The position numbers and the translations under genes were made by a program. A stretch of 64,000 nucleotides of DNA, from contig OU015523.1 of the NCBI GenBank assembly GCA_907165065.1, positions 20,797,834-20,861,833 of the forward strand. The letters are read 5' to 3'. Each line of letters starts with the position of its first letter. The first letter of the stretch is position 1. Below the pieces are notes generated by a model. The model had not been told where the DNA came from. It saw nothing but the letters and a program-made list of their open reading frames with translations, and made no database searches. Of the stretch, positions 10,113 to 25,100 are shown piece by piece. This stretch comes from Caprimulgus europaeus. Its lineage: Eukaryota > Chordata > Aves > Caprimulgiformes > Caprimulgidae.

Positions 10113-13100
10113 CTGCCATAGTAGAGAAAGAAACAAATGTGCACAACAGAAAATGTTAACATTAATAAAAAAATATTTCCATATTTTAATTATTAAACCT
10201 CCAGTATTTACCACCTGTCAGAGATAAGAAGACTTGTCACCTCTCAGGTACTCAGGACAAGAAGAAAAGTCTTTTTGTCGAAGTTCACATCCTATTTGAC
10301 ACATCTCTAGGGTAGTTTTGCCAGACTGTGAACAACCAACCAGGATATCAGCTGGATGGTGCAAAGTGGCACGAATAAGAAGTATCACATTAGTCTGAAA
10401 TATGAAGATGCAATACCTCATCCATTAAAGCCATTAATCTGTATCCAAATTCATTCTTTAGAACAACGGACCAAGAACAGATCAATCCCTGTTAACACTG
10501 GGCCTGAATAATTTGAGTTCCCTAGGTATGAAAGTTTCTCTGCTTTCATTCCACAGAGGAAAGTAGAAAACCACATCATATCTTCTAACTCTTTCAGTTG
10601 CAATGACAGCATGCAGAAGTTTCATGTAAGAGAGTGATTTGTCATCTGAACACCTAGAAAACTCAGAACTGCGTAATACTACACAAACACATCCAGAAGC
10701 CGCAAAGGGAGTCACACACACACACACAAAATCATATTTTTTGAGGTCAATGTAGATGTTCTGCCTTTTAGTGCAGAGGCAGGTCATAGCTCTGCCCTTC
10801 ATGTGCTACTGATAGACAGTGACAGCTGGTTTCACAGGCAAATTACTAGCATACCCTCTGATGGTGCCTCTGAGCACATACAAATTAAGATACTTATTTT
10901 ATTTAAAATTATCTTCTAGATTGCTCTGAACTCAGAGATGTGGCTATACAACACAGTCCACCTCAGACCAGGATTAAGCATACAAAGGACAAAGCTAAAG
11001 GACAAAGCCTGAGAAAGAACATCCCCTCCAGGCACTTGTGATGTTGCCCATTAGTGCGAGATTTCCAACCAGGCAGGGCTCCACCTGTCTGTATGTGAAA
11101 GCACTGTCACGTTTCTATGTAAGGATTTGCGGCCCTTTAAGGTTCCCACAAAGTTAAGATAGTAGATTTTATGACTAGGAAGTTCAAGACAAATTCTGGT
11201 ATTATGCAAAACACAGAATTTCACCCAGGCCTTCATCCAGAGTTTGTTTGGATTTGGATTTAATGGTTTATTATTATATTATTTTTGTAGAGGAACAAAA
11301 AAAAAAGACATAAAAGCCCAGAAATTGCCAGCATTCTTACAGTCCTTATAAAAGACCTTTGAAGAGTTCACAGCACAAATTTCCAACCAGAACAATGTAA
11401 GGTTGTTACATGCATCCACTTCCTGAGTTAATTTTCAATATCTCGTGTAACGATACGAGGCTGTATTTTAGCACATTTGCAGCAGTATTTGCAACACAGC
11501 AGCACAACGTGTCAGCACAGCCAGTTCTCCAAAACCAGTCATCACCTGGAAAGGGCTCTGTCTAACCACAGGGGATACAATAGTTCAAAAAACTCTAGCA
11601 ATGAATACTAGAATTAAAACCATATAGTGTCCAACGTATCATATCTCATTTGAAGTGCAATGCATCTAAGCTGGTGATTATTGAGTACCAGGAATGCCTT
11701 ATGGGGGGACGAACAGCCCTGAGCAAGAAGCAGGTTCTCCAGTTCACCAACAAGGAGCAAAATACAGATAATTTTTTGCTAAGTGAGGCTTTCATAATCC
11801 CTCACTCTGTGTGGCTTCTCTGCTGTCTAGTAAAAAGCAAGGGCATGCCACACTCTCTTGTTCAGTAGAGGTATTAATAAGGTCTTCTTTTTTATTACTT
11901 CTGTTCTTGTTTTGGTTAAAAAAACTTCAGAGATGGGTGGCCTAAGTATCTTTGAGACATTCACCTTCCCCATCAATTGAGTTTTAACTGACTGACAGGT
12001 TCAAAAGCTTTTTGGGAGAACTGACACCTGGACACACATCAATTAGGAGAGCTTTCTGGTTTTATGGGTGAGCAGGAATGATTTATCTCAGAGACCAGAA
12101 GAGTAGTCTGAAAATTATATGTACCTTCAGCATTCCCACTGTCTGCTATTAACCCAGACCTGGGGAGACCGACATGCCTATTGTCTTTTATCCCTGCACC
12201 TGTCCCCTGGTTTTTAACTTCTAGTTTGTTATATGAATAATTTAAATATTTTTAATGTCATTTCTAGTTGATTATCCTGTATACAAGTAATTTTTGTAAT
12301 TATATGTAACTAAAGTTAAATATAGGTAGTTATAATTACAATGAGCAATTATGCAATTATACCAGCCAATAGTGCTGTACCATCTGCATTTAAATTCCCT
12401 GCACATGCTGATTCAATACACTTTCCACTGCTATCTAAACGCATCTAATGTGCCTGTATGACTGCCACCTGATGAGGCTCCATATGAAGGCTGTTAGTGG
12501 ATCTTATATTAAAGCAAATCAAGTGCATCTTATTTTAAAACTAACAAGAGTCAGAGTAAGAGGAATGAAAACTCAAAACCAATAAGGGCTGTTCACTGAA
12601 AAAATACTTATTTGCTAGATCATTATCTGAAAAAGTCCTGAATGCTGGTAGGCTTGCATGAAACCTATCTTTGGATTTATCACCACTGGGTTGAGGAAAA
12701 TGCAATAACATTTAGAACTTTGACTACCTCTCATCACCAAATGCTTTTAAATAAAATCATGCCAATTCACCTGAGATATTGAGACACATGGCCTTCAACA
12801 AATTAATAAAGTCTAATGTATATATATTCTGGAGTATTATTTTAATTACTGAGTGTTCTGTTTCTTCCTAAGTCTCTCTCATCTGTCTCCTCCTCTTTCC
12901 CAATATGAAATAGTAGATTAATTTAACAAGGTTTCATAATTTTTACAAAGTATCATACCCAATTCCAACTAGACTATCATATACCAAATCAGAAACCCTT
13001 AAATGTTATTTCTCAAGTTAACAAAATATACTTACTTAAGACTTAGTCATAATATTATTCCCACTCATTACTTATTTGATAACTATTATTAGGTTTTCTT

Positions 13101-16100
13101 TTAAATTCTGACTTTGTTGAATCTGCCATTTATATGAAGCAAATAAATGTAATAATTCTAAAATAAAGTACTCTTGCTACTCCTGGATATTTCTTACCTA
13201 TTCCTTGTAATATGTTATTTTCACAAGATGCAAATGTAAAATTTAATTACTAGTGCTATTGTACAAGTAACTCTGGAGATCTAAAAAATGAACATATGGC
13301 AATACTGCTGAAGTTTTTAAAGCTATAAATAATTAGTAAAAGTGTAGTAATGACAATTATCAAAACAATGCAGATTATTTCATTTTAAATGTAGGCAAGC
13401 ATAGACTCTATTTTGGTCTTGGAATGTCTCTACTGTCAGCAACAAGACCAAAAACCTTTACCAGTCACACGAGTAGCTGAAGTGCTCCACTTCAAATCTG
13501 AGTGTGAAAAGTTGTGTACGGACACACGGCTAAAGTCAGAAAAGTGCTTAAGCAAATTTATCTCCTGGAAGAGAACTTAACCATGCAGATGTAAGTCAGG
13601 TCACTCTACATAAATGCTCCTTGAAAACCCATTGTGACCAGACAGCAGCGCCAGCCTGCTGTTACAAGCAGCATGCGTGACATCTACACGCACAAGGGTG
13701 CTGTGCGCTAAATGTTAATGCACGGAGCAGCTCTTCCATGTGATAAATTTGATCCTAGGTAGGATGAGAAGGATATTCATGCATTTAGGAATATCTCATT
13801 TAAAAAAAAAATAATAATAAAGGGAAATACACATTTCTGAGGAAACAGTCTGAGCAGCTTAGTTGAGACACAATTTTGACAAACACTTACCTTTCTGGAT
13901 TATTAAGAGATTTCAGACTCATCCGGAGAATCCTAAGCTTGTGCTTTGGGCCTATTAAAGTCTTCGTGGAAAAGGTCAAGGAAATTTTGGATATTTTGTC
14001 AAGGTCTCGGTAAAATCCATTCAGTATTTTGACTCTTTTATATTGCTGAAATGTTGAAGCTTCACTAAAGAAAAATATTATTTCTAGTCAGGGTTTTGTT
14101 AGCTGGGGAATATTCATTATTGGTAAGCATTATTATTAAAATAAGAAATCTTCTAAGATGTATTGATTTTGAGCGTTCAGGACAAGGACACCCAGAACAG
14201 GATTCAAACTGGCAGCATGCAGGGACCTGGGCTAGTTCATAAATGGAGGGAGGATCATTTCAGTGTGAGAAGCATTGCCTCTGACACTGAGCCATAACCA
14301 GTGAAAGGAGCCATGGCCATCTTAACAGTCTCATGATACTTTTTTGACTTACAAGTTAACGTGTTAGAACATTTAGGAAACTCAGAAAATTAGTCCTATA
14401 AAGTGATAAAAAAGATTTAGAGACGAAGCACAACATACCTATTCATCTCTGATTCTACTGTGTTTCCAGCATAATCTGTTATTTTAACTTTAATGAAGCC
14501 TCTCCTAGTGCTTTTGTTCCAGGTAGTAATATCCAGTAAGTAGTTATACACTACCAAAAGAAATAAGAAATAATAAGATTCAAAGAATGACCTCAATGGG
14601 ATACAGTTGTTATTATCACCCTGTTAAAAGTGTTCACTGGTTGATGACAGAAATAGTGACTCTTTACTTATAAATTACCAGCTCAAAGCAGAACAAGAGG
14701 GTTATAGACAAAAATTAGTTTCTACTAAATGCCTACTTGGAGTTCTATGTAATTTGTGTATCATTTCTTCCAGTTCTTACATGGAAAAGATTTGCATCAG
14801 GAAGCTACCATCAGAACTGGCATGAAGAGTTTGACCTGCCTAAGGAAAAAATGCAAAATCAAGCCCTAACGAGCACCTTCAGGTTTTGCCAAGCTCTGCA
14901 AAGAGGGGATATTTGATTTATTAGTCTAGCAATGCTAACATGTAACTCACAAAAGTGACACGTCTAGAAAACAGCTGTGGTACATTGGCAGGGAGAGGGG
15001 AGGAACAGCATTGGCACAAGCTTTATGTACAGGGAAAGCAGGCAGTTAGCTAGGTGAGCAGAATAATCAGGTGGCAAAAGCTGAAGAGAGACATTATTCC
15101 CATGCTTTACTTGCCCAGCAAGTGCAGCAGTGCAGGTCTTCCAAGCACCCTTCCCTCAGAGAAGTCAACCTGCCAAAACCTTGTGTGGATACTAGAAAAA
15201 CTGCGTGGGGAAAACTGAGGAAGAGTAGAGGGGTCTGATTGCTTTCCCACAGCCTCAGGAAAACATGCTGGCTACCTGGGGCTGGCACCCTCTGTGTGCT
15301 GGCACAGAGCCGACCTGCTCTGCTATGGCCTTGGAAACCCTGATCTGGCCTTCTACCACACTTCTGTAACCATCAGCAGTATTGTAATCGTGCTGTGGCT
15401 ACCCAGAGGAAAAACAACTTTACTACTCCCAAAGTAAGGAAGCCAAGTAATTTTTTTTTTTTTGGCATGTTGCTTTTTAACATTCTCTCCTAAAAGATCA
15501 AGCCTCACTTCATATGAAAAACTTGTCCCAATCAGGTTTGCAGTTTCACTTAGATTTAAGATCTCTTGTTTATTTGTATTTCCTCATGTTTTCAAGTATC
15601 TATGAATTAAAATAAGACTTTAGTTAATACCCTCTTTTTCAGACTGGCTAAGTAGACCCATTTTAATTCTTGACTTTGCATATTTCCCCTTAAGTTTAAC
15701 AATGTTTTTTATTCCTCTCTATGTGCTTCCTCCTATGTTTGGTAGTATTTCTCCTCCTCTTTTCTCTCTTCTACCATCCCAGCCCTGGAATACTATACAT
15801 AATCTTTTCCTTCTGCAATGTATTCTTTCCATCATCAGCATTCTGCCTGGTTGGATTTTTGATGGAAGCCCAGATTTTAATATGTGTGAGAGCAAAAGCA
15901 AAGCCATATTTTTCTGCAGGAAGAATGAATGAGGAGACAGACCTAGCAGCCTGTGCAGCCTCCTGCAAGTACAGGAGCAGGAGAGAACAGCAAAAGCAGG
16001 TTTGGGTTGAGCTGAAAGACCACTGGGAATAGGAGTTATTTTATGTAAAATCCATCCTCATTAACTTCTCCTTGGCCCTTTGGAAGAAACAGTGATGTAA

Positions 16101-19100
16101 GGAAGCATGATTATCACTACAACAAGAGACGTTCAGTCCCTAGTCACAAAGCTTGCCGAGATTATAGAAAAAGCTAATGGGAAGAAAACTTGATTTCACT
16201 TGAATACACTGTAAACTTATTCCCATATTCCAAATCAAAGAACTTTAAACATAACCAATTAGATTAGTGTGCTAACATTTGCTTCTAGTCGCTAAGTCTG
16301 TTAATCAAAACAGAAATTGGATGAGAATCTAAACTGAACCTCTACATGGATAGGTAGATATCTAAAGTTGCAGCTAAAGCTCATGACATGAGAGTTCATT
16401 CCCATATAGCGTAAACCCAAAACAGTCAGCTAAGTTTTCCTCCAGTGTTTTACTCCTAGGGAGACAGAGACTTTTAAAAGCTGGAGTAGTTTTAGTTGAC
16501 TGTGGGGCACTCCCCTCCTGAGGTAGAACATAGAGGTGTCTCTTCTCCATCCCCCAGCCTGGGCGGTCTTGCTTGCCATTTTTGCTCTCTGAAAATGGCA
16601 GCGATGATCCCACCTAAGCAGGTTCTTTCAGTCCAGCTTTTTCCCTATCACATGATTCTCATCTTCTGGCTTACTTCTTCCTCTCAGCAGTCCATCTCAT
16701 TACTGTTAAAGACACATTTCATTGTCAATGCACCTATTGCTTACTCTCCTGTCACACCAGTCTGTGAACTTGACACTTAGCTCATGGTTTATTACACCAT
16801 TTTACACAGTACTTAACAATAACTTTATACTTTTAACATGCTTTGACTCCAGATCAGCTAACAATTAACAGCCATAACATTTAATAAACAGTATGTTATA
16901 TATATATTCCATCACTCACTGCAGAATGGGTCTTGGTCTGAGGTATCAAAATAAGCTTTCGTTGGCGAACTCTTTGGAATTAACAGTTTTTTCCATCTAT
17001 CAGCATAATAACCTGAAACCCAATGTTCAAACATTTCATTTCAGACATTTAGCAAATTCATGATACACATATAATTACACAAAAGAAACTCACCCAAGGA
17101 GACAGATTTGGCTTTAATTTTCTTAAACAATGTCTGAGGATGTAAATTGACTTGGAAAATGCAGGAATCCCCTGAGCATAATAGAATGTAGTATATATGT
17201 ATTTCATTCTTCTAATATATCAGTATCACTAAAATTGTCATAATGTAACAGTTGGAACCTATTTAGTCTAGAGTACTAACTCTAAAAAGTAGTGCTTATA
17301 AACTCCCGCAGAGGTCATAAAAACAAACCCAAAAAATTAGCCCTCATATTTGCAGAGAACGGTTACAGATCAACTTCACATTAAGTAAAATTTTTTTCTT
17401 TCTTTTTTTGAATAATTAAAGTAAAAATTTTTAAACCCTCTAGTGGATGATTGTGGATATTAATAAAATGTTAGACACTCTTTAAACCTCCTAAGCTTAT
17501 AGACTTAATGTAGAAAGAATTTTTGTTTTATGCATTTCTATGCTTACTGTCTTTGGGGCTGATCTTATTCTCTCCCTCTTGATTTCTTTACCTAGACTGG
17601 GCAACAAGGGCTACTTCCAGGCTGCAGAGCTGGCACTGCAAGGCAGCAAGCAGGAAAGCTTGCAGTAGAAGTACGCTGTTTCTCCTCCAGTTCCCAGATT
17701 CATCTGCCTGCCATTTCCTCATATGTTTAATGGTTATTAAAAAATAAACAAACAAATAGATAAATAAATAGAGGTGGCAGCTGACTGGTCAAATATTTCT
17801 CCACCTCTAGCTGTAGCATTCTGTGTAAGTGCATCAGGCATGGTTAATAACCATGCTGGGGAAGTCCTGGAGTCTTTCTGCCCCACTCTAAGGTCCCATT
17901 ATTGTTGGGTTTTATTATAAAATAGTATACAGACCGGCATGTCTATGCTTTTTCTTCAACCCTAACCTAATCAATATATGTAGGGTGCACATTCTAGTAG
18001 AAGGATGTACAGAAGACAAGGTATGAATTGAAAGTTAATTTCTATTTAAAAATTTTAGAAATTTCGTTCTTAAGAAAACCCTGCAAACTAGGAAATGCTC
18101 ACACTATTGCAGCTGTTTTCAAGCTGTCCTCAGATCCTCTCTAAAAGCAATAAAACCACAAACCTCTCCAAATAAAAGCTTGATTCCAAAAGAAACAAAA
18201 GAGAAACTATGAGGTTGCTAGAAACATTGCTACTTTTAAATAAAAACCACAGGTACTCTAGGGATGGTAACACACTATGTGTGCCTAAAAGGATGGACTA
18301 GAAGTAGTTTCTTTGTAGAAAGGCAATACACTGTGAATCCATTTCAGACTGGAAAATCATAATATCAAAGATTAGGAACATTTAGCACCTGTGTCTAACA
18401 GAGATAACTATAAAGCAAAGTCATAAACTTTCAACTGCTTTGAACAGTATGCAGCTCTGCAGGCCATCAGTCTCTACAGATCCCTTAAGACAATACTGCA
18501 GATCTCTGGAGTAGCTCCAGGCTGGATTTCTTGGAAAATCTCACCTAGCCCAGAGCAGATATCTTAACTCTTACCCAGTACTGGACAGGACAGTGGCTGG
18601 AAAGCTTCGCAATCAACACATTTTCCTCTCTTGTAATCCAAGTAAGAGTCACAAGGATATGTTATTATGTTGCACCTTCTTTTCAAAGATGATAAGAAGA
18701 GGAAGACAGATCTTTGATGGTCGCACTTAAAATACTGAAGTCCTTCAGGAAATTAAAAATTAAATACACAAAGTATAAGTAATCATTTGTGGAAGACAAG
18801 GTGTTACCAAAGTAATCCCATTAACCTGAGTCATTCTTAGTTAGCCATGCTTTTATTCTCTCGTTAGTTTACCATGAAGTGTAAAAAATGAATGCACACA
18901 CACAAAAATAAATTGAAAACTGTTTTGAATATTATGGGTACAGAAGAAAGACTAAAGGGTTTTATATGCAAGAAGTAGTCTATTAAGTCCTATCAAATTA
19001 GTGTTATATAGCATGAGTCTGAGTTAAAATTTGCTTTGTTGCATCCTGTGCAAAACATTTTGGCAGAAAAACTACCACAAGGAATATTTAAGTAGAGATT

Positions 19101-22100
19101 CTTCTCTCTAGCTTTTTTTGGGTAATAAATTCCTTGCTCTCCTAGGAAAACAAAGTATGAGAATTGTACAGGTGAAGAAGATAACTGAGTCTTAAGGGAT
19201 TCTCCCATACGCACAGACACACAAGTGGAAGCCCTATGCTTTTGCAGCAGCTCTAACTTGTAGCAGCACTGTGCAGATTAGTAACAGAAACGTAGACAGT
19301 CATAAACATATCCAAAAAGAGTAAATGAAACCAATGGGCAGCAATCTTGCCTAAGATTTATGGAGGTTGAGATAAGAAAAATTCTGCAGCAAAAGGTCAT
19401 GTGGTAAAATTGTTTTCATCCTAGACCCTAAAAGACCTGTCCAAAACCTGCTTCTTCATTGCCAACCAGAAGGAACCTAAGACACAGTGAAGATTTGAAA
19501 GCCATGCCTTCCATGTCATATGCAAGTGATCGTATCCAAATCACATGGACACAAACATCTTCCCCCATGCCTAGCCATATATAAACACACAAAAATAATG
19601 ATTCCTATATGCAGATTATATACATAATATAGCAATATAATTCCATCATACCAATAGTAATGGTATGATGGAATATGTATGCTTATAGGAAGATCTTTGT
19701 TAAAAAGACAGATGTCCAATGCCTTTGTTATTTCACATTTGCTGACTGGGGATGGAGAAGAAGGATACAATGCCTTCAGCCCCCATATTTGCCCAAGAAG
19801 CCAGGGATCGGGTTAGGAAAGCCAAGGCCCTGACAGAATTAAATTTAGCCAGAGATGTCAAGGGCAACAAAAAAAGCTTTTATAGGTATGTTAGGGAGGA
19901 AAGGAAAATTAGGGAAAATGTGGGCCCTCTCCAGAAGGTGATGGGAGACCTGGTCACCCAGGACATTGAGAAGGTTGAGGTGTTCAATGACTTCTTTGCC
20001 TCAGTCTTTACCGGCAAGGACTCGTGCCACGCTGCCCAAGTCCCACAAATCCAAGGATGGTTCCAGGAGAATGAAAAGCCGTCCGTTGTAGGAGAAGATC
20101 AGGTTCAGGAGCACCTAAGGAACCTGAAGGTGCACGTGTCCATGGGACCTGATGGGATGCATCCGTGGGTCCTGAGGGAACTGGCAGATGAAATTGCAAA
20201 GCCACTATCCATCATATTTGAGAAGTCCTGGCAGTCTGGTGAAGTTCCTACAGACTGGAAAAAGGGGAACATAACCCCCATTTTTAAAAAGGGGAACAAG
20301 AAAGACCCAGGGAACTACAGGCCAGTCAGTCTCACCCCAGTGCCAGGCAAGATCATGGAGCAGATACTCCTAGAAACTATGCTGAGGCACATTGAGAAAA
20401 AGAAGGTGATTGGTGACAACCAACATGGCTTCACCAAGGGCAAATCGTGCCTGACCAGTCTGGTGGCCTTTTATGATGGGGTCACAACATTGGTGGACAA
20501 GACCAAAGCCACTGATGTCATCTACCTGGACTTGTGCAAGGCGTTTGACACCGTCCCACATGGCATCCTTATCTCCAAATTGGAAGCATGTGGGTTTGAT
20601 GGATGGACCACTCGGTGGATAAGGAACTGGCTGGATGGTCGCACTCAAAGAGTTGTGGTCAACAGCTCAAAGTCTGAGTGGAAACCAGTGATGAGTGGTG
20701 TCCCTCAAGGTTCAGTCTTGGGTCCGGTGCTCTTTAACATCTTTGTCAGTGACATGGACAGGGGGATTGAGTGCACCCTCAGCAAGTTTGCCGACGACAC
20801 CAAGCTGAGCGGTGTGGTTGACACGCTGGAGGGATGGGATGCCATCCAGAGGGACCTTGACAGGCTTGAGAGGTGGGCCTGTGCCAACCTCATGGAGTTC
20901 AACAAGGCCAAATGCAAGGTCCTGCATCTGGGTCGGGGCAACCCCAAGCACAAGTACAGGCTGGGCAATGAGTGGCTTGAGGCCAGCTCTGAAGAGAAGG
21001 ACTTGGGAGTGGTGGTGGATGAGAAGTTCAACATGAGCCGGCAATGTGCACTTGCAGGCCAGAAGGCCAACTGTATCCTGGGCTGCATCAAGAGAAGCGT
21101 GGCCAGCAGGTCGAGGGAGGTGATTCTGCCCCTCTGCTCCACTCTTGTAAGGCCCCACCTGGAGTGCTGTGTCCAGTTCTGGAGCCCCCAACACAAGAGA
21201 GACATTGACCAGTTGGAACGAGTCCAGAGGAGGCCAAGAGGATGATCAGAGGGCTGGAGCACCTCTGCTGTGAGGACAGGCTGAGAGAGCTGGGGTTGTT
21301 CAGCCTCGAGAAGAGAAGGCTCTGGGGAGATCTTACAGCGGCCTTCCAGTGCCTGAAGGGACTACAGGAAAGATGGGGAGGGACTTTACATAAGGGCAGT
21401 TAATGACAGAACAAGAGGAAATGGCTTTAAGCTGAAAGAGGAGAGGTTTAGATTAGATATTAGAAAGAAATTCTTTCCTGTGAGGGTGGTGAGACACTGG
21501 CACAGGTTGCCCAGAGAAGCTGTGGCTGCCCCCTCCCTGGAAGTGTTCAAGGCCAGGTTGGATGAGGCTCTGAGCAATCTGGTCTAGTGGAAGGTGTCCC
21601 TGCTGATGGCAGGGGGGTTTGAACTAGATGAGCTTTAAGGTCCCTTGCAGCCCAAACCATTCTATGATTCTATATTGCCAAATATGTGCAGTGTCCATCG
21701 AATTCAGTTTAACCTGTTTTTGACCTGATTTTCTCACTTATTGAGCACTTTTTCATTTACCACTGAATACTGTTTGTGGACAACCAGGCTGATCCATTCC
21801 TCCATTTGGATAGAAATCAATGGTTCCTAAAGGTTTCTTGAAACCTAGTGCTAAAGCAAAAACATAATGAGTTAAAAAAAACCAAAAACAACATAAAGAG
21901 AATTATGCAGTGAATTATTCATCATTATATTGCATTACAAAATAACATGAAGGTTTTAAAGGATTTTTTTTGCAAATATACTGCTCTTTTGTTCTGTAAA
22001 TGGAACTCATGTAATGAATTAAAACCCATATACTTTGGGGTTTTCTTAAGAAAGCTATACACATGTAAAATGCTGGACACAAAGTATACAAATTTGTGTA

Positions 22101-25100
22101 AGATTCATCCTATCACAAAATAAAAATGATAGAACAGAAGCAACTACTTAGTGCTGTAGCTGAGACATTTTTTGCACAAATTTATGAAATTCATGTTCTC
22201 TCCAGCAACAAAAATCTTTCCCAATGTAATTTTCATGACAGTAAGATTTTCGATTTTTTTGCACATGATATTGGATTCTGAGCTACACTAATATATGCAG
22301 TATATTAAAGCAGAAAAGTCTGTCTCTATCCCATAAAAGACCATGAGTAATATTTATCTCAGTCTGACCCACCTTCCTTTTTACCACACATTATTCATAT
22401 CATTAGAGCAGGACTAAAATTAGTATTTTGCAGCTTTACATATAAATTTGTATATGAAAATGCTTATTTTTTAATATTATTAGAGAAACTGATATGAAAC
22501 TATGCAAATAATGGGACAAGTGTGGTAGGTTTGAAAGGTTTACTTATGATTTTGGAAAAACCCCAAAACCCCAAACCGAAACAGATTGTAGCATGGATAA
22601 AGCAGAATTTACAACGTTCTTCATTTCCACCTTACAGTAATGTGATTTAGAATTGTAAGCAGTGGATCTGTACCGTGTAGTAACACAGCTGTACAGTGAT
22701 ACAGCTAAGACTGGCTGTCTCAGGAGGGACTTTCATTCAGTGATAATCACATGTTTACAACCTCTATGTTCATACAGACTAGCACAGCAAAAGCATGTTT
22801 ATGCTAAACTATTTTGTAAATAGCAGTATCATAAATTAATGCAATAGGCATACTTTATTCAATGTGCAGACTTCTTTTTTTCATATTCAGAAGAAATATA
22901 TTAAAACAAACAAGGCAAATGACAGTGATGTAATCTCTACTTTTGCATGACAGTCTATTAAATAGACTCATAACTCTATGGCTGTCTACATATGTCTTCA
23001 GTTAGCTGTTGGACATAAAAGTTAATTCAACATTTTCAGGCTCAGTCATGAAACTTCATTCACTCAATAACATGGCTACTCATGTCAGAACTAAACAGAA
23101 CAGCCCATCATTACTTAAATAATTAGTAAAGTGCAGTTTCAATTTCTTGATGAACAGGCATAATAATATACAATCAGATGTCAAAAGCAACAGCACAGAA
23201 ATCCACCTGATAACACAAAATACACTTTGGCAGCACTATTTGGATGTTAATGAAATAGCTTATCCCTTCTCTTTCTCTTTCCTTCTTTTCCTCACATTGA
23301 AATAGGGAAGTTAAGGCTATGTCATTACCATCAGTATCTGAATGAATTACATCAACAAATTGTGCATCGGTACGATCCAGTCTCCCCTCTGGCGGTTCTC
23401 GAGTGAACGAAGGACCCGCTGGATCAAGTCCTGAATGAAAATAACAACAGCATTACAAATCCTGGGGTCTGTCTCTACAGATATATACAAGAGTGACATT
23501 AGAACATTATTCATCAATGGCTCTTGATTTTCCTGGGATAATCATAAAAATTAAAAATAACACAATTCTTCTCAAGTTTCCATTCTTCATTGACTAGAAC
23601 CCTTTGAGCCCGACCCGTCAGCCAATTGCTCACCCACAGCAGTGTGTGTTTATTCAGCTGTATGCTGGACATTTTATCCAGGAGGATACCGTGAGTGACA
23701 GTGTCAAAGGCTTTACTGAAGTCTGGTACAGACATCCACTGGCTTCCCTTGGTCAACTAAAGATGTGCTTGAAGAACTAGTCTAGGAAGGTCCTCTCTCA
23801 AGATCAAGTTAATCAAGACTCAAAGTACCACAGAGGATCATGGAATGCCAGGAATACACATTCATAGTACCCCAGCTGACAAAAGTCACTGTTTCAGTCC
23901 ACTAATTAGTTCTGTATTTCAGAAACCTCCAAACAGTGAAGAAGAAAATATATTTTTCTTTTTTTTTTTTAAATCCCATTTTTCCAACATCACTTTTCAC
24001 CACTGGCGCAACTTGTTTGAAGAAGATTGTTGCTCCTCTGGGATCGTTATCTGGGAACGGGCCAGGCTTGGTCAGTGGGTGGTGAGCAGTTGCACTGTGT
24101 GTCACTCATTTGTATTTTTTATTACTGTTATCATTATCACTGCTATTTTAATATTAGTTTTATTTTAAGTTTTCTTTCTATTATTAAATTGTTCTTATCT
24201 CAACCTACGAGCCTCCTTATCCTTGCCCCCCAATCCTCTCTCCTATCCCCTGGAGGTGTGAGGGAAGTGGGTGAACAGCTGTGTTGGCTGCTGGTCAAGG
24301 GCTAGCCCAGGGTAACTATCACAGAGCGTATCAAAACTGTTACTTAAGAGGTTATGAACCTTGTGTGTTTGGACTACTCATTCTTTGCCTTTATTCATCC
24401 ATATTTGTAATTATAGGAAGGTGATTGAAACATTTAATTTAATTCCATTTACCTGTGAGTATCTGAGTTGAGAAATTGAATGGATCTACTAGCTCCCAAT
24501 TATTGTACAGAATGGACACAGACCTGCTAGTCTAGCATTGCAATCAAGACTGTCCCCAGCCAGTGATGCCAACAAAGTCTAGGGAATTGTGTAAAGTGGA
24601 AATGAGTATTCTTAACCAAAAGAATATAGCTGGAGCCTATCACACTTTTAGAAATATGCCCTGACTTTCAGATTACTGTACAAAAAGAGAAGAACTCTCT
24701 AAATCCCTTTCTTAAGGCTGGCTACTGCGTCCTCTTGTATTGTGGGAAAAAAACCAACCAACCAACCAAACCCTTAAGTACTCTGAAGAAAAGGTTTGGA
24801 GCTATGAATCTCAAGAAGAGGTAACTGCCTCCTTTCAGCCTGAAAACAGCTGCTCTCTTAAATCCTAAACACTACCAAGATCCAACAGTCCCATCTCCCC
24901 TTACCACCTTTTCTAATAGTTATCTGAGTCATCTTCCTTCCCAATACGCTAGCTGCAGTGGCTTTTGCTCTTTCACCACAAGAAGCATCTGGAGCCTGTG
25001 CACCCACACTAGCACTGTGGATTCTACCCTAGGAGCCAGCATCTAAAAGTTAATCCTAAACTTCATGAGACCTTGCTTCTGAAAGATCTACCCACATGAG

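Noticed and set aside
10218..10421. 67-codon minus-strand frame preceded by a CAG in LIPI intron 9
   Set aside because: No family recognised, no conserved LIPI counterpart, and the true terminal exon at 10022-10112 joins exon 9 in phase without it.
13440..13505. Alternative LIPI terminal exon ending SYSCDW after a cactcag acceptor
   Set aside because: It keeps phase but lacks the conserved LCRY...FxPxxC end, which is present at 10022-10112.
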